A DNA stretch of 64,000 bases from Limanda limanda (taxonomy: Eukaryota > Chordata > Actinopteri > Pleuronectiformes > Pleuronectidae). Of this stretch, positions 35,901 through 48,911 are shown in pieces (within the stretch, counting starts at the first letter, position 1; every line of letters starts with the position of its first letter). The stretch lies in the NCBI RefSeq assembly GCF_963576545.1, contig NC_083639.1:13488618-13552617 (forward strand). Reading direction: 5' to 3'. The translations under genes and the position numbers were made by a program. Below the pieces are notes generated by a model. It made no database searches and was not told where the DNA came from. It saw nothing but the letters and a program-made list of their open reading frames with translations.

Positions 35901-38630
35901 TGTTGTGACGCAGACGTGTAGATTTGGTTGCTGATTCCACAGATTTATTAGAGCATGTCAACTCTTTTATAGACTAACCGGTCCTTCAATTACTGCTTTT
36001 GCTTAGACTAAAACTGTAGTGACCGACTATCATAACATTACTCGAACCTCATTTGAGATCTAAGCCTCTTGTTGTTAACACTCCGGGTAAAATATCTGGA
36101 TTCTAAAAACAAAGAAGTTGAAAAAGCATGAGACATTTCCCCCCTGAGTGGTGGTCCTCTCTGTGGGTGGTTTGGCGAGTGATATTCATATGAGTGAAAC
36201 CCTCTTGAGATTTTACTGAGCACCACTCAGCTGGACCCGGCTCAGACAGGGTAGGCAGCCAAATGAAGTAAGGGCAGGGAGGAGGGTGGCCTGCCGGTGA
36301 GGCTCGCTCTCCTGTATCTCATTACGTCTGACAAACTGCCAGATAACTCTTCATGAATTCTTTTAAGACAAACTTCTTCCTGAAAAGTTGCTTTTTGTTT
36401 TACAGTAGAAACATTTGACTTTATTCATAACCACAATCAGATTGAAAGTCCTAAATTACAGTCATAATTATTATCATAGAAAAGTGATAGAAGGCCTTTT
36501 GGCTTGTGACCAGACTTATACTGGTTAAAACATGTTAGCTAAGTACTTGCACAACTCAGTAAGGAAGCCAAGTTAGTCCTGTAAAAATACAGTTACCCTC
36601 ATTGAACACAACCTTTCTAGACAATACAGGACGCCTGACTGACAAAGCATTCAGCCTCTGCATTTGTTGCATTTAAGAACTTATCGATAACTGAGTTACT
36701 TCATTTCCACTCCTCCTGATTTTGACTCCTCTAGTTATTCTGCACCATTGTTGATTAATTTTAAATTTATTTATTTATTAAATTAAAAAAATTTCCTCTC
36801 AGTATTGAGGCTCGAAAAGTTATATGAAAAAGGAATGCAAAGTTATAGGCACTGTTAGTGACAGGAAGAGAAAATAAAAGCAAATAACTAGAAATGTAAT
36901 ATCACTCATGCCTTGTACATTTAAGTGAGGTCAAGAAAAAACTACTTTTTTTTAATAAATATTTGTGCAACAATATCTTAGTCAATATTCACACACACTA
37001 CAAAAGATTGTCTACAGTGTCTGGCATCAGTGTTTAGTTGCTACTGTATTGTCTGCAGTGCAGTTCAGTGCATCAGCTTCCATATCAGTAGAATAAACTG
37101 CTGGTCAACATCAATTTTTTCAGTCCCATGTGAAAACCCAGACACAATCACATGCCTATATCACTATGATAACACATTTTCTCTCACTATACATCAGTGT
37201 GTGGAATCTAGCCCATGTTTCGTTATGTTTACAGAAACATAGAGTTGCTACTTCTCTTTCCAAGCGTTTATGCCCACAATCAGCTATGCGTTCAATGAGG
37301 GGCGTTCAATTAAGCTTAAATCCTGAGGCTTTATCTCAGTCTGCAGGGACTGTGGGGCTTGGTCGGTATCCAGCTGACTGCCTCATTCCACCACCGCCCC
37401 CTCAACACATTCAAGACAAGGGGATTCCCTCTCTGCTGACTATTGTCCAGTGTCTGTGGTTTAACTCTCGAAAGAACCTCAGTCTGTAAGAAGATAATTG
37501 TTTGACCTGAAATGTCATGCTAGTGTGGACAACAGGCATTTGTTTGAAGGTTCACCCTCTCTTTGTCTTGTCTAGCATTTAGCGAGGGCTGGGAGGTTTT
37601 TTGCAGAGTTGACTCTAAAGCAGGTAATTACAGCTTTTTTTCTATGTTGCCTCAGGCTTTGGCTAAAAGTCAGATTTGAGCCACAGTATAAACAAAGTGT
37701 TGAGGTGTGTGACGTACAATTTGAATCTGTGTCATCAGGCACAAAGCGTCAAAAGATTAGCGGAGATAAGCTGAGGAGAATGTGATTTTAAAGAAGATTA
37801 ACTTCAGCTAAATGGACGCAGCTCGTGATGTGACACGCTGAACGGATTTTTGCTAATGTCTCTTTCTTGGCTGGTCATCGCATTTTTTTGAAATCCTCAT
37901 ATGAAATGGACTGTCACGCCCCCACAGGGCAAAAAAAAAAAAAACTATCAACAGAAGTGACTGAGTTAAGTCATTCCGGTCAATCCTGAATAGTGCCTCC
38001 ATTTGGCATGTCCGAACGTGCAGACGTGACAGAGAGCCTAAGATAACCCCAACTCAACTCTTACAAACACAATCAGTGGACACAGAGGGCTGATGGGATA
38101 TGATGCTTAACCACTAGTTATATTATCACGGAAAAGAAAGAGAGAGATTTCAAGTAAGTTGAGTTCACATGTGGATTTCATCTTTCTCTTACTTGTGGTT
38201 TTAAAAAGCCACAGCAAATACATTTGCAGTGTTTGCTTTACCATTACTGGTTTTACACAGCACCCAAGGGTGGAAAGATGTTGAAATGATGATGAATCAT
38301 TATCACAATCATAGTCACTGTCTTAGTCATATAATCAAAAACTTCTCTCAGTTACTCCTGCTTCTTCTCCCCTCAGTATCTCCTGTTTGGCCATGAGACA
38401 GTGGCGTCTTTGTGACATCCACTCTTGTTAAACTCAGCAGAGGGCCACTCCATTCAGCTGAACCATTCTAAATCCTTTTAACCAATAGAAAAAAAGCCCT
38501 TCCAAGAAAAAATTCCCAGATCGCTGCTTCAAATCACTTCTGAAAGAGTAAACAGTGTGTACTAGCTCACAGAGAATTAATGTAGCAGGGTCCCTGCTAT
38601 GGTACATTTACTCACTCATTTTGTAGTTCA
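32952..38630. other. Gene-poor interval upstream of the visible RhoGEF exons
   Basis: No exon on either strand passes inspection for splice sites plus protein similarity. If the RhoGEF promoter lies farther right, this is its first intron. Otherwise the missing first exon is hidden here. Confidence 0.45.
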
Positions 38631-38635
38631 GAACT

Positions 38636-38738
38636 ATCAGAATATAAATAATGTAATAATGTATAAGCTGAACAAAAGAAAACCCAGTATTGGTCCTTGA
38701 GGTACACCAACATTACAGTTAAGATGTGTTGATTGAAT
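38636..38738 (-). mobile_element. LINE reverse-transcriptase fragment
   Basis: The minus-strand frame reads NVGVPQGPILGFLLFSLYI before a stop. GVPQG-S-ILGPLLF-YIND is the classic motif of non-LTR retrotransposon reverse transcriptases. The substitutions and the stop show decay. No other RT blocks were found, so this is a short relic. The family (L2, CR1, Rex or Jockey type) is undecided. Confidence 0.7.
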
Positions 38739-38740
38739 AT

Positions 38741-38960
38741 CATTTTAATAAAAATAAACTTTGTTTATATGGCATGGTAATAATGTTACAAAGTCCTGTA
38801 CATGCAGAAAAACAAAACAATTTAAAACCAGACAAGGCTGTTGACTGAAATTACATTTGCCAAATAAGAGATAAAGCAGTAAGAATCACCAACATTTAAA
38901 ACAGTATAAATAAATGCAACTCAAACCTACATTAAGCACTTTGCAAAGTGAAGAGGGCAG
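38741..38960. repeat. Interspersed repeat with 'aataaactttgtttatatggca' type start
   Basis: Contains 'ttacaaagtcctgtacatgc', the decayed form of a fish repeat that normally reads 'aaagtgctttacat'. A related copy lies at about 50790-51050. Confidence 0.5.
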
Positions 38961-41900
38961 ATAAGTAGGGAGTAAGGTTACTAGTTCCTTTTTTTTTTAC
39001 ATGCTGCATGAGATGCAGTTTACTCATTACATTAAGATTTACTCATTTGATTTTATCCAAAGTGTTTAGACAACTCTGAATCTGAGAAGAATGAACAATG
39101 AAGGTCTAACATCATAACACGTAATAATCTGCGATCTCACCTGAAACTCTCAAAACACACGGCTGTAAACACTCATCCTGGAAGTATTTGCCTTCATGAA
39201 ACAATGAACCAAGTGTGTGTAAATCCAATATAAATCTCTGCTGTCATCTGTTCTGAAATCACAGACACTGACTCATTGCTGTCATTCATTGGCAACCACA
39301 TGTTATGAAATGTAACGTATAAAATCAGCTTTTGAAAAACAATTCTTTCGTGGTTCTCTGATCTGGGGATGGTGCATGAAAGATGCAAATTTTGACATAA
39401 AATATTTCCTGTTATGTCAGGTCAGTATTGTTTTTAAATCACCACAGGATCAGAAAAATGTGACGTTAAAGAAATGGCGAAATGCCTGATGACGTGATTG
39501 GCAAGGACAGAGCTTGTACAGGCTTCAATGCAGGTAAGCCGTAAAAACGCTTGAATGAACAATGGCATGTCTAAATGCACATAAAGAAGAAAAAGTTCAC
39601 AAAGTTCAAGCTGACTTTTTTTTTAAACATGAAGTCTCCTGGATCCAGGTTCATTCACAAAGCTTACATCTGGCAAACTATTGGCAATACAACTCTAAAT
39701 GCTTTGTTTTTGGAAAGTGCAGCTCGCCTTAATAGCTCCCATAGACAGACTCATGATGTTAAAACACCTACAAGATTGAAGAACATTAAAAGTGCAAAGT
39801 GAAGGAAGGTACTCTGGAATCCATTCGTCCACAACAAAAGGAAGTTGTTTGTTGGTCGGCATGTAAGTGTGTTTATAATGAGTGTACTCAACACTGACAT
39901 CTGCTCTGCTCCTCATTTTTCATCCATAAACATTTTATAGGAATTCAAACAAGTGCACAACTCCACACAAAGCCAGAGCTAAATGAGAGGCAGGAAATCA
40001 GAGCCTCTAACCTGACGCATTAAAACAAACTGTACTCGACAATATTGAAGCTGGGAGTTTTAATCCTTATGCACCCACTGTGAGAATATTGCATTTTCAC
40101 GCTGGTTGCCACATCACGCTCATTTCCACATATCTGTCGGAAGTTGTTCAGCTGGTTTTAAATTAAAACAAGCAGAGGCTTATTTTTATGTCACACTGGT
40201 GTGTCGTAACTACCGAAGTAGCAAAAAGACAACGGTTCTCACAGAAAGAGGCACCAGAGGAGGCCACGACAACAGTAACATTCACACAAATGATAATGTT
40301 GCAGTAACTGGGTCTCTTAAGACACTGCACTCTGAAAACTCACAGACTGAGTGTCTATGGCTGCACGGACAAATCCTCCGAACACTTGGCAGTGCTTCTG
40401 TTTTGAAAACACTCTGCACAGCCTCTGTTGACTTTGACCCACTTTTGTGAAACATAGATAATAAACACAGTGAAAACATCGTTCACAGAGCCAGGACGAC
40501 TCTCAGACCCTCCACTTCCTGACAAAAAAAAATGGAAATAATTTGGCTCATACGGCTCCTCAAAGCACATGTCTGCAATTATTCACATTCTCTCTATAAA
40601 TCACATCGCTTCGGTGTTTAGATGTTTCCCCGGTCTGGCTCTGTAGGGCTCAGGCAGAATCACAGAAATGGAGCACGCATGATGTTGTAAAGATGTGATG
40701 ACTTGTTACAGGCAGGGGAGGGAGCTACTGATGTCTATCCCATGACCGTCAGAGACACAGACACAGAGCTGACCTTGTGTGTGAACTGTTAGACTGTCTG
40801 GATTCTCTCATGCAGCATGTCCACAGTGTTTTTACACAGTTCAGTGATATGCATATGGTTGATAAAAAAAACAACAATAGAAACCTTGTCTGAGGAGATG
40901 ATGATCTGAAGCTTCCTGATAATATAAAACCGGTTATATTACTGATAAAATCACTGTCTACGTAATTATGATCTCACAGACAGGTATTCTGCAGGTTCCC
41001 TCAGTTCTGTATGGAAGATGTGGCATCTATCAGCTGTTGTTTTGGTTTCACAGCCCTAATATTTCTGATTTAGTTTAGTCTTGGCGTTCATTAACAACAT
41101 TTCTGGACGCAGCCAGTATATACAGCTTTTAGCACAACATTTCTAATAACAGTGGGCTGCAACGCTCAGCAAAAAACAATCAATAACTTAAAAAAATAAC
41201 TGCAAACAGCTCAAATTTGCGACTAGGTAGAGTGAAGACATGACGCCAAATGAATAGTAATGTTGCTCTGTGTCTGCTGTAAAGATGAGTACAAACCCCG
41301 AGAGCACACAGGCATTAATGCTTTGCATCAACTTTGAATAAACTTTGAATTCTGCAACAGACACTTTGTCTGAGCTGCACCAGACCTCCATGTTTACTGT
41401 ACACATGCTGCTGTAAGGTCTTAAGAAGAACGTGCTTGATGCTTGACCTTGCTGGTGAATGAATGACTCTTGGTGGCCCCTGTCACACAGTAACTTATGC
41501 AAATACAGTGCACACCAGCACGAGGGGGCTCTGGGTTTTGTATTTTTTGTTGAATGTTTACTTAAGATAGAAACCCCTGGTCACGAACAGCACGGCGATC
41601 TAATAATTTTGACTCTAAGACTACTACGACTTTAAGACCGTGGGTGGTAACGACAGCATCAGTCATTTATTAAGAAAAACAAACAGCCAAGGCTGTAAAA
41701 GCTGATCAAACAAGTGCTGCAGAGGATGTGAGGGGAGGACAAAGTGCAGGGATGTTCGTGACGAGCAGCCAAGTCTGGACATCTTTAACAATCCTTCCCT
41801 CCCGCTCTCTGTAAAATCATCATTCATCCGGTGCACTTGGACACATATTATGGCTTTGACTCCATTTAAAGAAGTGAACATCGGGGTGGTTCACTAAATA

Positions 41901-44900
41901 CATTCTTAGTTGTGCTTCATACATCATTATTGTCTTTATCTGCATTTATTTGACTGTTTTCAGTTCCAAAAAGTTCAAGGAAACCACATTTTCCCACAAA
42001 TCCATCGTCAAAGTCCCACATGTTCCCATTCTGTGGTTTTCTCACTGCCATTCTTTAGTTTCTGTTGTTATTGGGATTAGACGAAGCCCTGTGATTGAAC
42101 TTTTACAAGCGCCGCAACCCTGATCTGAAGAATCATGTGCACATGCAAAGTAGTGGAATAATTAGAACAACAAAACACTCCACTCACTGCACGCTTGTGT
42201 GCCATCCGCATCAAATAGGCTCTAATGAAAAGACTTCAAGAAGCAAAACAAAGAGACAATGTGCGTCTCTCTGTCACTCGCTCTTGAAACGCTTGAGATG
42301 CTGCGGGATGTGAGACAATCCCACCAACTGTGCTCAGGATGACAAAAAGGTTTGGAGAGTTCAGTGACATTAGCCTTGTTTTGCCTTTTGTGTGTCACAA
42401 AGATAAGGTTTCATAAAAAGAGAACAAAGGGGATGCAGCGGTGCTGTGCACAGTTCCATGCAGCCGAGAAGAAATCGTTTGAAAAGGGCTTGAAATTCAA
42501 TCTTGTTTGCTTTGTGTCTAAAGTAGAACATCAGCAACAGTCTGGAGACATTTCTGTGAAAACCACTAAAGTCATGGTCTGAGTTTAATGGATCAGTGGA
42601 GCACCTGAACTCTTCAACCAGCAGTCAAGATCTACAACCAAAAGTTAAACCTGCTGATACTTTACCATCTTTGCAGGAGTTTCTCTTCTTTAGGCAGAAA
42701 GTTCTTTTCATCTGTGTCCCAGATATTCCTCTGCAGACAGACTCCCTGGGCTTAGTGCTGACGGAAGAGCCATGTTTCAGTTTTAGTGCATCAACAAAAG
42801 GAGGTGGCTGAAGAATGTCCACATGACAGCCAGGCGTCTTGACTGATAAGCAGGCAAAGTCATCTCCAGTCTTCATAGACTTTTACACTGAAGTCTGAAA
42901 GCGTAGCGCAGAACGCAGCTACGATTGTCGAGCCGCCTGTTGATCCGCCTCCCACTTCTCTGGCCACTCTGAGTGTTTCGGGGTGAGAGAGGGAGAGGGA
43001 GGGAGGAGGGAAGGCAAGAGTGTCTCAGAATGGGAGGAGAAAAGCTTTCTCTTTCAGAGGAGAGGAAATCCCCCTTGAGGCTTTTCAGAGTTTCTTCACT
43101 CTCTCAAACTTTATCACACACTAACTCACACACACTCACCTTAACCACGCACACTTTACTCCTCAAATGGACACACAAACGCATATCAGCCTGTGTGGAG
43201 ACAATCCCTAAATGTGTAAGTGTAAGAACTGAAACATTCCCATGTCTATGTCCTGTATGTAAACACACACAGGCCCACGGATGCATTCATGCTCCTTTGG
43301 CCCAGCATCAGAGAGCTGAAGAGATCCAGCCCCTCTCCCATGGCCCCTTTCTTTCTATTTTAATCACAGGGAGCTTTCAGAAGGCTAAGTCAGTCTTTCT
43401 CCTCTCTCCTGTCCCTCATAGACGTCCACCGTCTGCTCCGTGCTTTCTCATTTCCTTTCTTTAGCAATTGTCTTCCGGCAGACTGCCCAGTCTTTGACTC
43501 GTATCAAAGCGGAAGGGCTTCCCTGCAGAGGTCCAAGCCAACCGACAGGCATGTGAAGAGTGGAGTGACTATACTTCAAGATTAGGCCAGAGGAATGTGA
43601 GGGTTACACCCTCTGGACTGCATTTTACATCTGAAGTTGGAAGATATATAGAGAATGAAACCCAAGACTGCGAGACTCATCACTGAGACATTCCTGGAGG
43701 AAAAAGATTGACAGGCCGTCGTTTATTTGTGCCGGCTGACGGCCAGAGAATCACGTGAGCAAAGCTGGTTTAGACAAGCGGCCTCAACCTCTACCCGTCT
43801 GTTTGTTCGTTCAAATTCCTGGAACTTCATCTCTTCATTAAGAAAATAAATTTTATTCTCATTAAAACCTTCTCTTTATTCAGCAGGTAGGGTTACAGCT
43901 GGATATATGAAGAGTGAGCCTCCCTCTCCAACTCTCTCAGTATCTGCGGTTTCCCCGCTCTGCAGAAAACGCCGTCTCTCGAACATTCCTCACATGTTTT
44001 TCTTTCACTGAAAGCATGCTAATTTGTCTTTCACCCTAAACCACAAAAATATGTAGGTGACATACTTCAAATATGGCACACATATGCCGTGACTGATTTC
44101 TCCTTTTTGTTTCAAACTCACATTCTCCATTGTTTCCTTTGTTTTCCTTCCTCCTTAGTTTCTTGGCAAAGGCTTGCAACTTTTTTTTTTTTTTTTTTGC
44201 AGACATATGTTTTTAGAAGGGGCTGAGAGGACGGGAGGAAAATCAGCAGGTACATCAGCGTCATTCTGTGTCTGATTCACATTCCTCTATGGGATCTTAT
44301 GAACATATTCTCAAACATGACAAAAAAAATAAGAGAGTGCACATGAAGCCATAATTGCCAGCTCTGTTTGCTATTTCAACAGTATACACAATAGGGGGAA
44401 GTGCAGACATGAACATATTATCATGGTATAAAGCAACTTTTCTAAACGACTTGCAGGGTTTCTGCAGGTCCTCAAGACTCCAAATGTGAAACTGTGCAAA
44501 TTAAATCCTCTCAAATTTAGATTTTAAACATTATTTGGATTATAAAGTTAATGTTACTTTTATAAAGTTGCATTCGCCTCAATTTCTTTTCAAATGTTTT
44601 TTGGGGAAAACATAAATTGTATTGCAACAACGAAACCAAAATGAAAGCCACTAATGCAAACTGTGTAGCATGGTCAGATTTTGTTAGAACACACTCAACC
44701 ATTGTATTGCAGTGTGGTGTGTGTGGACTAACATGGCCTCTCCTCTCATCAAAAAAACAACAACTTTACGTTTACTTTAAGAAGCATTTAATATTGTTAA
44801 TGTTAATGTCACTTTTATCTAATATGGAAAAGTGCCAGTTCTGACAAGTTCATCAAGACTTGTCTCGACAAATTAAGTCCATTAAGAGCTTTTTTTAGGA

Positions 44901-45290
44901 TAATTAAAATGAACGCCCTTGAAGTCGGCTGCACCTTGTGTAAGAAAACACAAAAATGAAGACCTCTGGGCATAAAAGCATTAAAGTCAAATGGGGAGTA
45001 CTTTATGTCCAGTAAGGAAAAGAAAAAGGTTTTAAATGGTTTAGAATTTTTCTTTAACAGTCTAGAATCTTTTTAAAAACTGCAGAAAAACTTGTATTCA
45101 CACATCTACGTAATATGGATAAACTTTAGTTTTATTTTGGACTTATCTGTATCTAGTCACCTCCATTACTCCTTCTCCTTTGAGCTCTGTGGACCAGCAT
45201 TTTTCAGCAATATTTCAGTTTTCTTCAGTGTATCACCTTCATATCTTTTGCACTGGCCCCAGCTGATTTATGAGAACTTGAGGAATCTAC
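38961..45290. other. Gene-poor interval
   Basis: No convincing exon. An 83-codon minus-strand ORF (42625-42876, MKTGDDFACLSV start) is the best-looking one. Its only donor would give a phase that does not fit the first visible RhoGEF exon. A purine-rich stretch near 42981-43020 and a T20 run at about 44181-44199 are low complexity. Confidence 0.45.
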
Positions 45291-45291
45291 T

Positions 45292-45402
45292 TTAGATTTT
45301 TTGCCCCTCATTGTTAAGGTCCGGCCCAGTCTGGATTCTCCCCAGCAAAAACGTGATGGTGAAGCCGAGGCCGACCAGGATGAAAGCGCGCCACAGCTCC
45401 AT
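45292..45402 (-). CDS. 36-codon ORF with membrane-spanning segment, candidate microprotein or first exon
   Basis: The ATG at 45402 has a favourable context (AAGGATGG) and an in-frame TGA two codons upstream. The protein starts MELWR and continues AFILVGLGFTITFLLG, a 16-residue hydrophobic run suited to a signal anchor or membrane helix. A polar tail RIQTGPDLNNEGQKI follows, then TAA. The local GC content is high. A second ATG at 45409 opens an overlapping 31-codon frame. No donor lies inside the ORF, so it would be either a complete microprotein or a chance ORF. I do not recognise a family. Confidence 0.25.
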   Translation of the reverse strand: MELWRAFILVGLGFTITFLLGRIQTGPDLNNEGQKI

Positions 45403-45499
45403 CCTTCATGAGAACCAGATGGGCTGTGCTTCTAAGCCGACAAAGAGCGGGTGGAGGCGGGTGGAGGGGGTTTGCTCTGTGCTCTGTGACTCAGTGGAG

Positions 45500-47020
45500 A
45501 TATGATCCTCTAAAAATTGCAGACGTAAACACGCATAGGAAGCATTGAACAGCGAAGCAGACAAAACTAGACGGGGGGGAAATGTACACAGAGATAGAGA
45601 GAAAGAGTTCCACTGCCAAAGCCAGGAAGTTTAGAGAACACACCCACATGGGTTCATTAAGCAGCCGTATAAACACGCACATGTACGGCTATTTCTTCAA
45701 TACAGACATAAACACACATGTTCACACACACTTGCACGCCAACGCAGCAGGATGGGACCCCCAATGCTCCGTGTCTAATTCCTTCCTTGTGAGTGGGAGA
45801 CCCCTACGGCAAGTGAACAGAACCCCATCAGTATTTACTTCAAACCAACACTCACCCACATAACCTCCCGTGAACACTTAGACACAGCAGCCCCCAGTCT
45901 ATAAAACATGACTCACAGTGAGTCCACACAATAACTGTCACTACACAACTGGAAAGCACCAACTCTCCTCTTGGCAATCTACCCCCTGCAAAACGTCTTG
46001 GATCAATTACCTGACTCTATTTGCTCCCCGAGCCCATATTCATTAAATTTATGGGTCGCGGCTTGTTTTCATTTAACGCCAGGGGAGAGGAACAATGTTA
46101 GCTGATTTCATTGAGTGTGTGCTGCTCTGGGATCAGACCCGAACACCTACAGCACGACTCTGTGACATTATTCTGACGTTTGCTGTCTCAGTGACGAGTG
46201 TCTGAACAGCTTTAATCATCTCCGTCTTGATGGGACGAGGAAGAGAAGACAAAGGGTTGATCTGTCCCTTCTTCACTTTCCCAGGGAGAGCGACCTTATC
46301 AGCATCTGGAGATCTGCTGCTGTGACTCTGACATAATTTCCTGCCCCGGCCCGGGGCCTGTCAAGATTAGGGGGGCCTCAGGCTTGTGATTTAGAAACTT
46401 GGTTGTTTCTTTCAACAAACAAAAGGCAAAGAACACCAGGTTTCATCCCCCGTTGGTATCTGTCTACACCACAGATGTGTTTTTGTGTGAGGTATTTCTG
46501 GTTTTCTTTACAGAGAGGGTTTGAGGCGTGTTTTGAGTAGCGTGTCAGTCTGTGCAGCACTTGAAAAAAGAGTAGGGTTCTGTGGAAAAAGGCTGAACAC
46601 TCGATGACATTCCAGCAGGGTCAGAGGGAATCTGTGCATGTGTGTGCATGTGTGTACTCGTCTTTCATTGTTCATTCAGGTGCTGTCAAGTGATGCATCA
46701 TTGCATGTTCCCCAAATGTTGCTTGCTTTTAATTGTCTATCCATCAGTGTATTGGGTTCTCTGTATCATGCTCCATTTTTATGGCTAATAAAAGACGGCA
46801 TAGAGACGCCCTCAACACTTTAATTTGCTTTCCATCTGTCCCAATTTAACAGCCCTGCTCCCGCTGAGATTTTATAATGAGACATCAGGTTTTAATACCG
46901 AGAGAAGATCTCGCTGGGTACTCTCCTCTCAGTCTTGCTTCCTCTCAAAGGACTAAAGCATGAAAACGGATCAGATTATTACAGGTTATCATTAAGGTTT
47001 AGAAATAGTGTAAAATAACA
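45500..47020. other. Non-coding interval, nothing assigned
   Basis: No exon or RNA gene recognised. Several short CA-rich stretches lie at 45670-45740. Confidence 0.5.
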
Positions 47021-47283
47021 TGGCTGTGGTTGAGAGAGTAGAGTGGTCATCCTCTAACCAGAAGGCCAACTGTTTCATCCCAGTTTTCCCCAATACACAT
47101 ACGGAAATGTCCTTGGGCAGATTCAGAACCCCAGAATTGCCCCTTCTCATATTCAAAGTGCTGCATATAGATGCCTTGCATGAATGTGTGTGTGAATGGG
47201 GTAATGGCAAAAACTGTTCTGTAAAACGTCCTTAGTGGTCATCAAGACTAGAAAAGCACTAAATAAATGCAGACTATTTATAT
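47021..47283 (+). mobile_element. tRNA-derived SINE
   Basis: The 5' part resembles a decayed tRNA head with a B-box-like 'gtttcatccc'. The body has 'tgtccttgggcagattcaga', 'gaatgtgtgtgtgaatggg' and 'gtggtcatcaagactagaa', then 'aagcactaaataaatgcaga'. These blocks, in this order, are the body of a SINE found throughout teleost genomes. Many substitutions make transcription unlikely. Confidence 0.7.
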
Positions 47284-48438
47284 ACTAATTTGCTGGGTTG
47301 GGTACTGAAATCCAGTGCCAACAGGCAGCGGATCCACGTGGCCGTTACCTACTGGACTGAATCCCAATACAGTTTTCAGTGCCTCATTTTGATGCCTCAG
47401 CTTTGTACTAAAATTGCATTAAAATTTTCCTTAAATCTCACACTATCTACTTCTCTCTGGTAGTACGTAGCGTCAGCTTACATTCAGCTAAACATGACAG
47501 CAAAAAGCCTGAAGCTAAACAGTTAAAAGCCTGGCTGTATTTCACGTGAAATGATTACGACACCCAGGACGAGCAGCAAATGTTTAAGAACAGTTCTGTG
47601 TAAAAGTAGGAACATGACAAACAGCGTAACGGACACAAGGGATGCATTGTGCAGAGGGATGCAGTGACTGAAAGCTTGTGTGATCCCATATCAAGCACAT
47701 CAGCCTGCAGAGTGGAGACAATTGATGACGAGTTTGGAGCTGGACATTTTATTTGAAAAATGAATAGTGTTAAATTATTGTAGTTGGGTTGGGTCTATTT
47801 ATCAGGCTATTTTGTTATGTGTAAAGAGTTTTGCACTATTTAATACTGTCACAGCCCAAATGGTCTCCTCATTGGCAGTTTGCATGGCTGTCAGGCTTGA
47901 GAAGTGGGCTTAACGATTCACAGGGAGTAAAAAAAAAAATTGTGTATCAGCTTCATTGGGAAGAATGGAGAACAGCTGGTAGACACGTGCATCTCAGAGT
48001 TTTGACTAAGCATTGTCTCTGTGTTAATGTCACAAATGAACTCTCATTGAGGAACCAACGCTAGGTGAAAACAAAGAGCCTGAGATTGGGTCCATTCCGG
48101 AAGTAAGTAGCCGCCGGCAAGGCTGCCCATCTTGTCCCTGGGCAGCCATGCCTTTGAAGCCCAAGACACGCCTTATAGCATCAAATCCCAGAGGGTTGGT
48201 TGCCATGATAATATTTATATATTTAGTATTCCTGAATCAATAAAGAAAATCATACTTTTTTTAAGAATAAAGTATCATTCCGACAGTGTTTAGTCACAGG
48301 AACTGTTTAAAAAGTATCGGTATTGGAAAAATCCTAAATGATGCCAATCATACTCATTTGTTGTACAGTGTAATGTATAGCGCAATTTACACAATTACCA
48401 TTCTCCCAGAGGGCAGCAATGTGTTTGTGTGAGGATTG
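47284..48438. other. Non-coding interval, nothing assigned
   Basis: No exon or clear repeat recognised. A CTCF-like motif lies at about 48405-48418. Confidence 0.45.
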
Positions 48439-48911
48439 TGTTGTGGTTGTGTTGTTGTGTCTCCTCCCTCCTTTCTGTATGCGCCATGTGTGTGGTGTTT
48501 GGGTAGGGGGCGTGGCTGGCTCCTGCTGATGCGGACGAGGCACACCTGCACCCAATCTAATCTAATCATCGCCTCCATAAGTATCTGGTCGTCTCAACAC
48601 TTCGGCGCCAGATTATTCCGTCTTCGATGGTATTCAGTGTGTAGTTTATCTCGCCATGTTCATGCCTCTTGGATTACCCTCTAACCATTGTGTCCTCCTC
48701 AACCCAGAACCCTGGTGTGCCTCACCGCTCGGATCTTCTACCTGCCATGTTCTCTGCCTGCTATCTGCTTGCTATCTGCTACATGCCTGCTACCTGCCAG
48801 CTGCCCGCCGCTCCAGCCAACTGCCACCTAGCCAGCCAATAAACACCGTTATTATCATACCATCCTCTCTCCGTGTCTGCTTTGGGGTCCAACCTGTACT
48901 AAACCTTAACA
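48439..48911 (+). mobile_element. Probable solo LTR of an LTR retrotransposon
   Basis: The segment starts TGTTGTGG and ends CCTTAACA, matching the TG...CA termini of LTRs. It has an AATAAA at about 48839, followed by a 'gtgtctgctttggggtcc' block like the R-U5 part of fish retroelements. The flanking 5-bp sequences (GATTG, ATTTG) match at only three positions. The boundaries are therefore tentative and a LINE 3' end is the alternative. No internal gag or pol sequence is present. Confidence 0.45.

Noticed and set aside
42625..42876. 83-codon minus-strand ORF as RhoGEF first exon
   Set aside because: The only plausible donor (GATG|GTAAAG) is phase 1, which does not join in frame to the exon at 32951.
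42973..43464. 163-codon plus-strand ORF
   Set aside because: Low-complexity purine-rich and His/Thr-rich sequence from simple repeats.
47021..47095. Functional tRNA gene
   Set aside because: The head lacks a foldable cloverleaf and a good A box; the body is a SINE.
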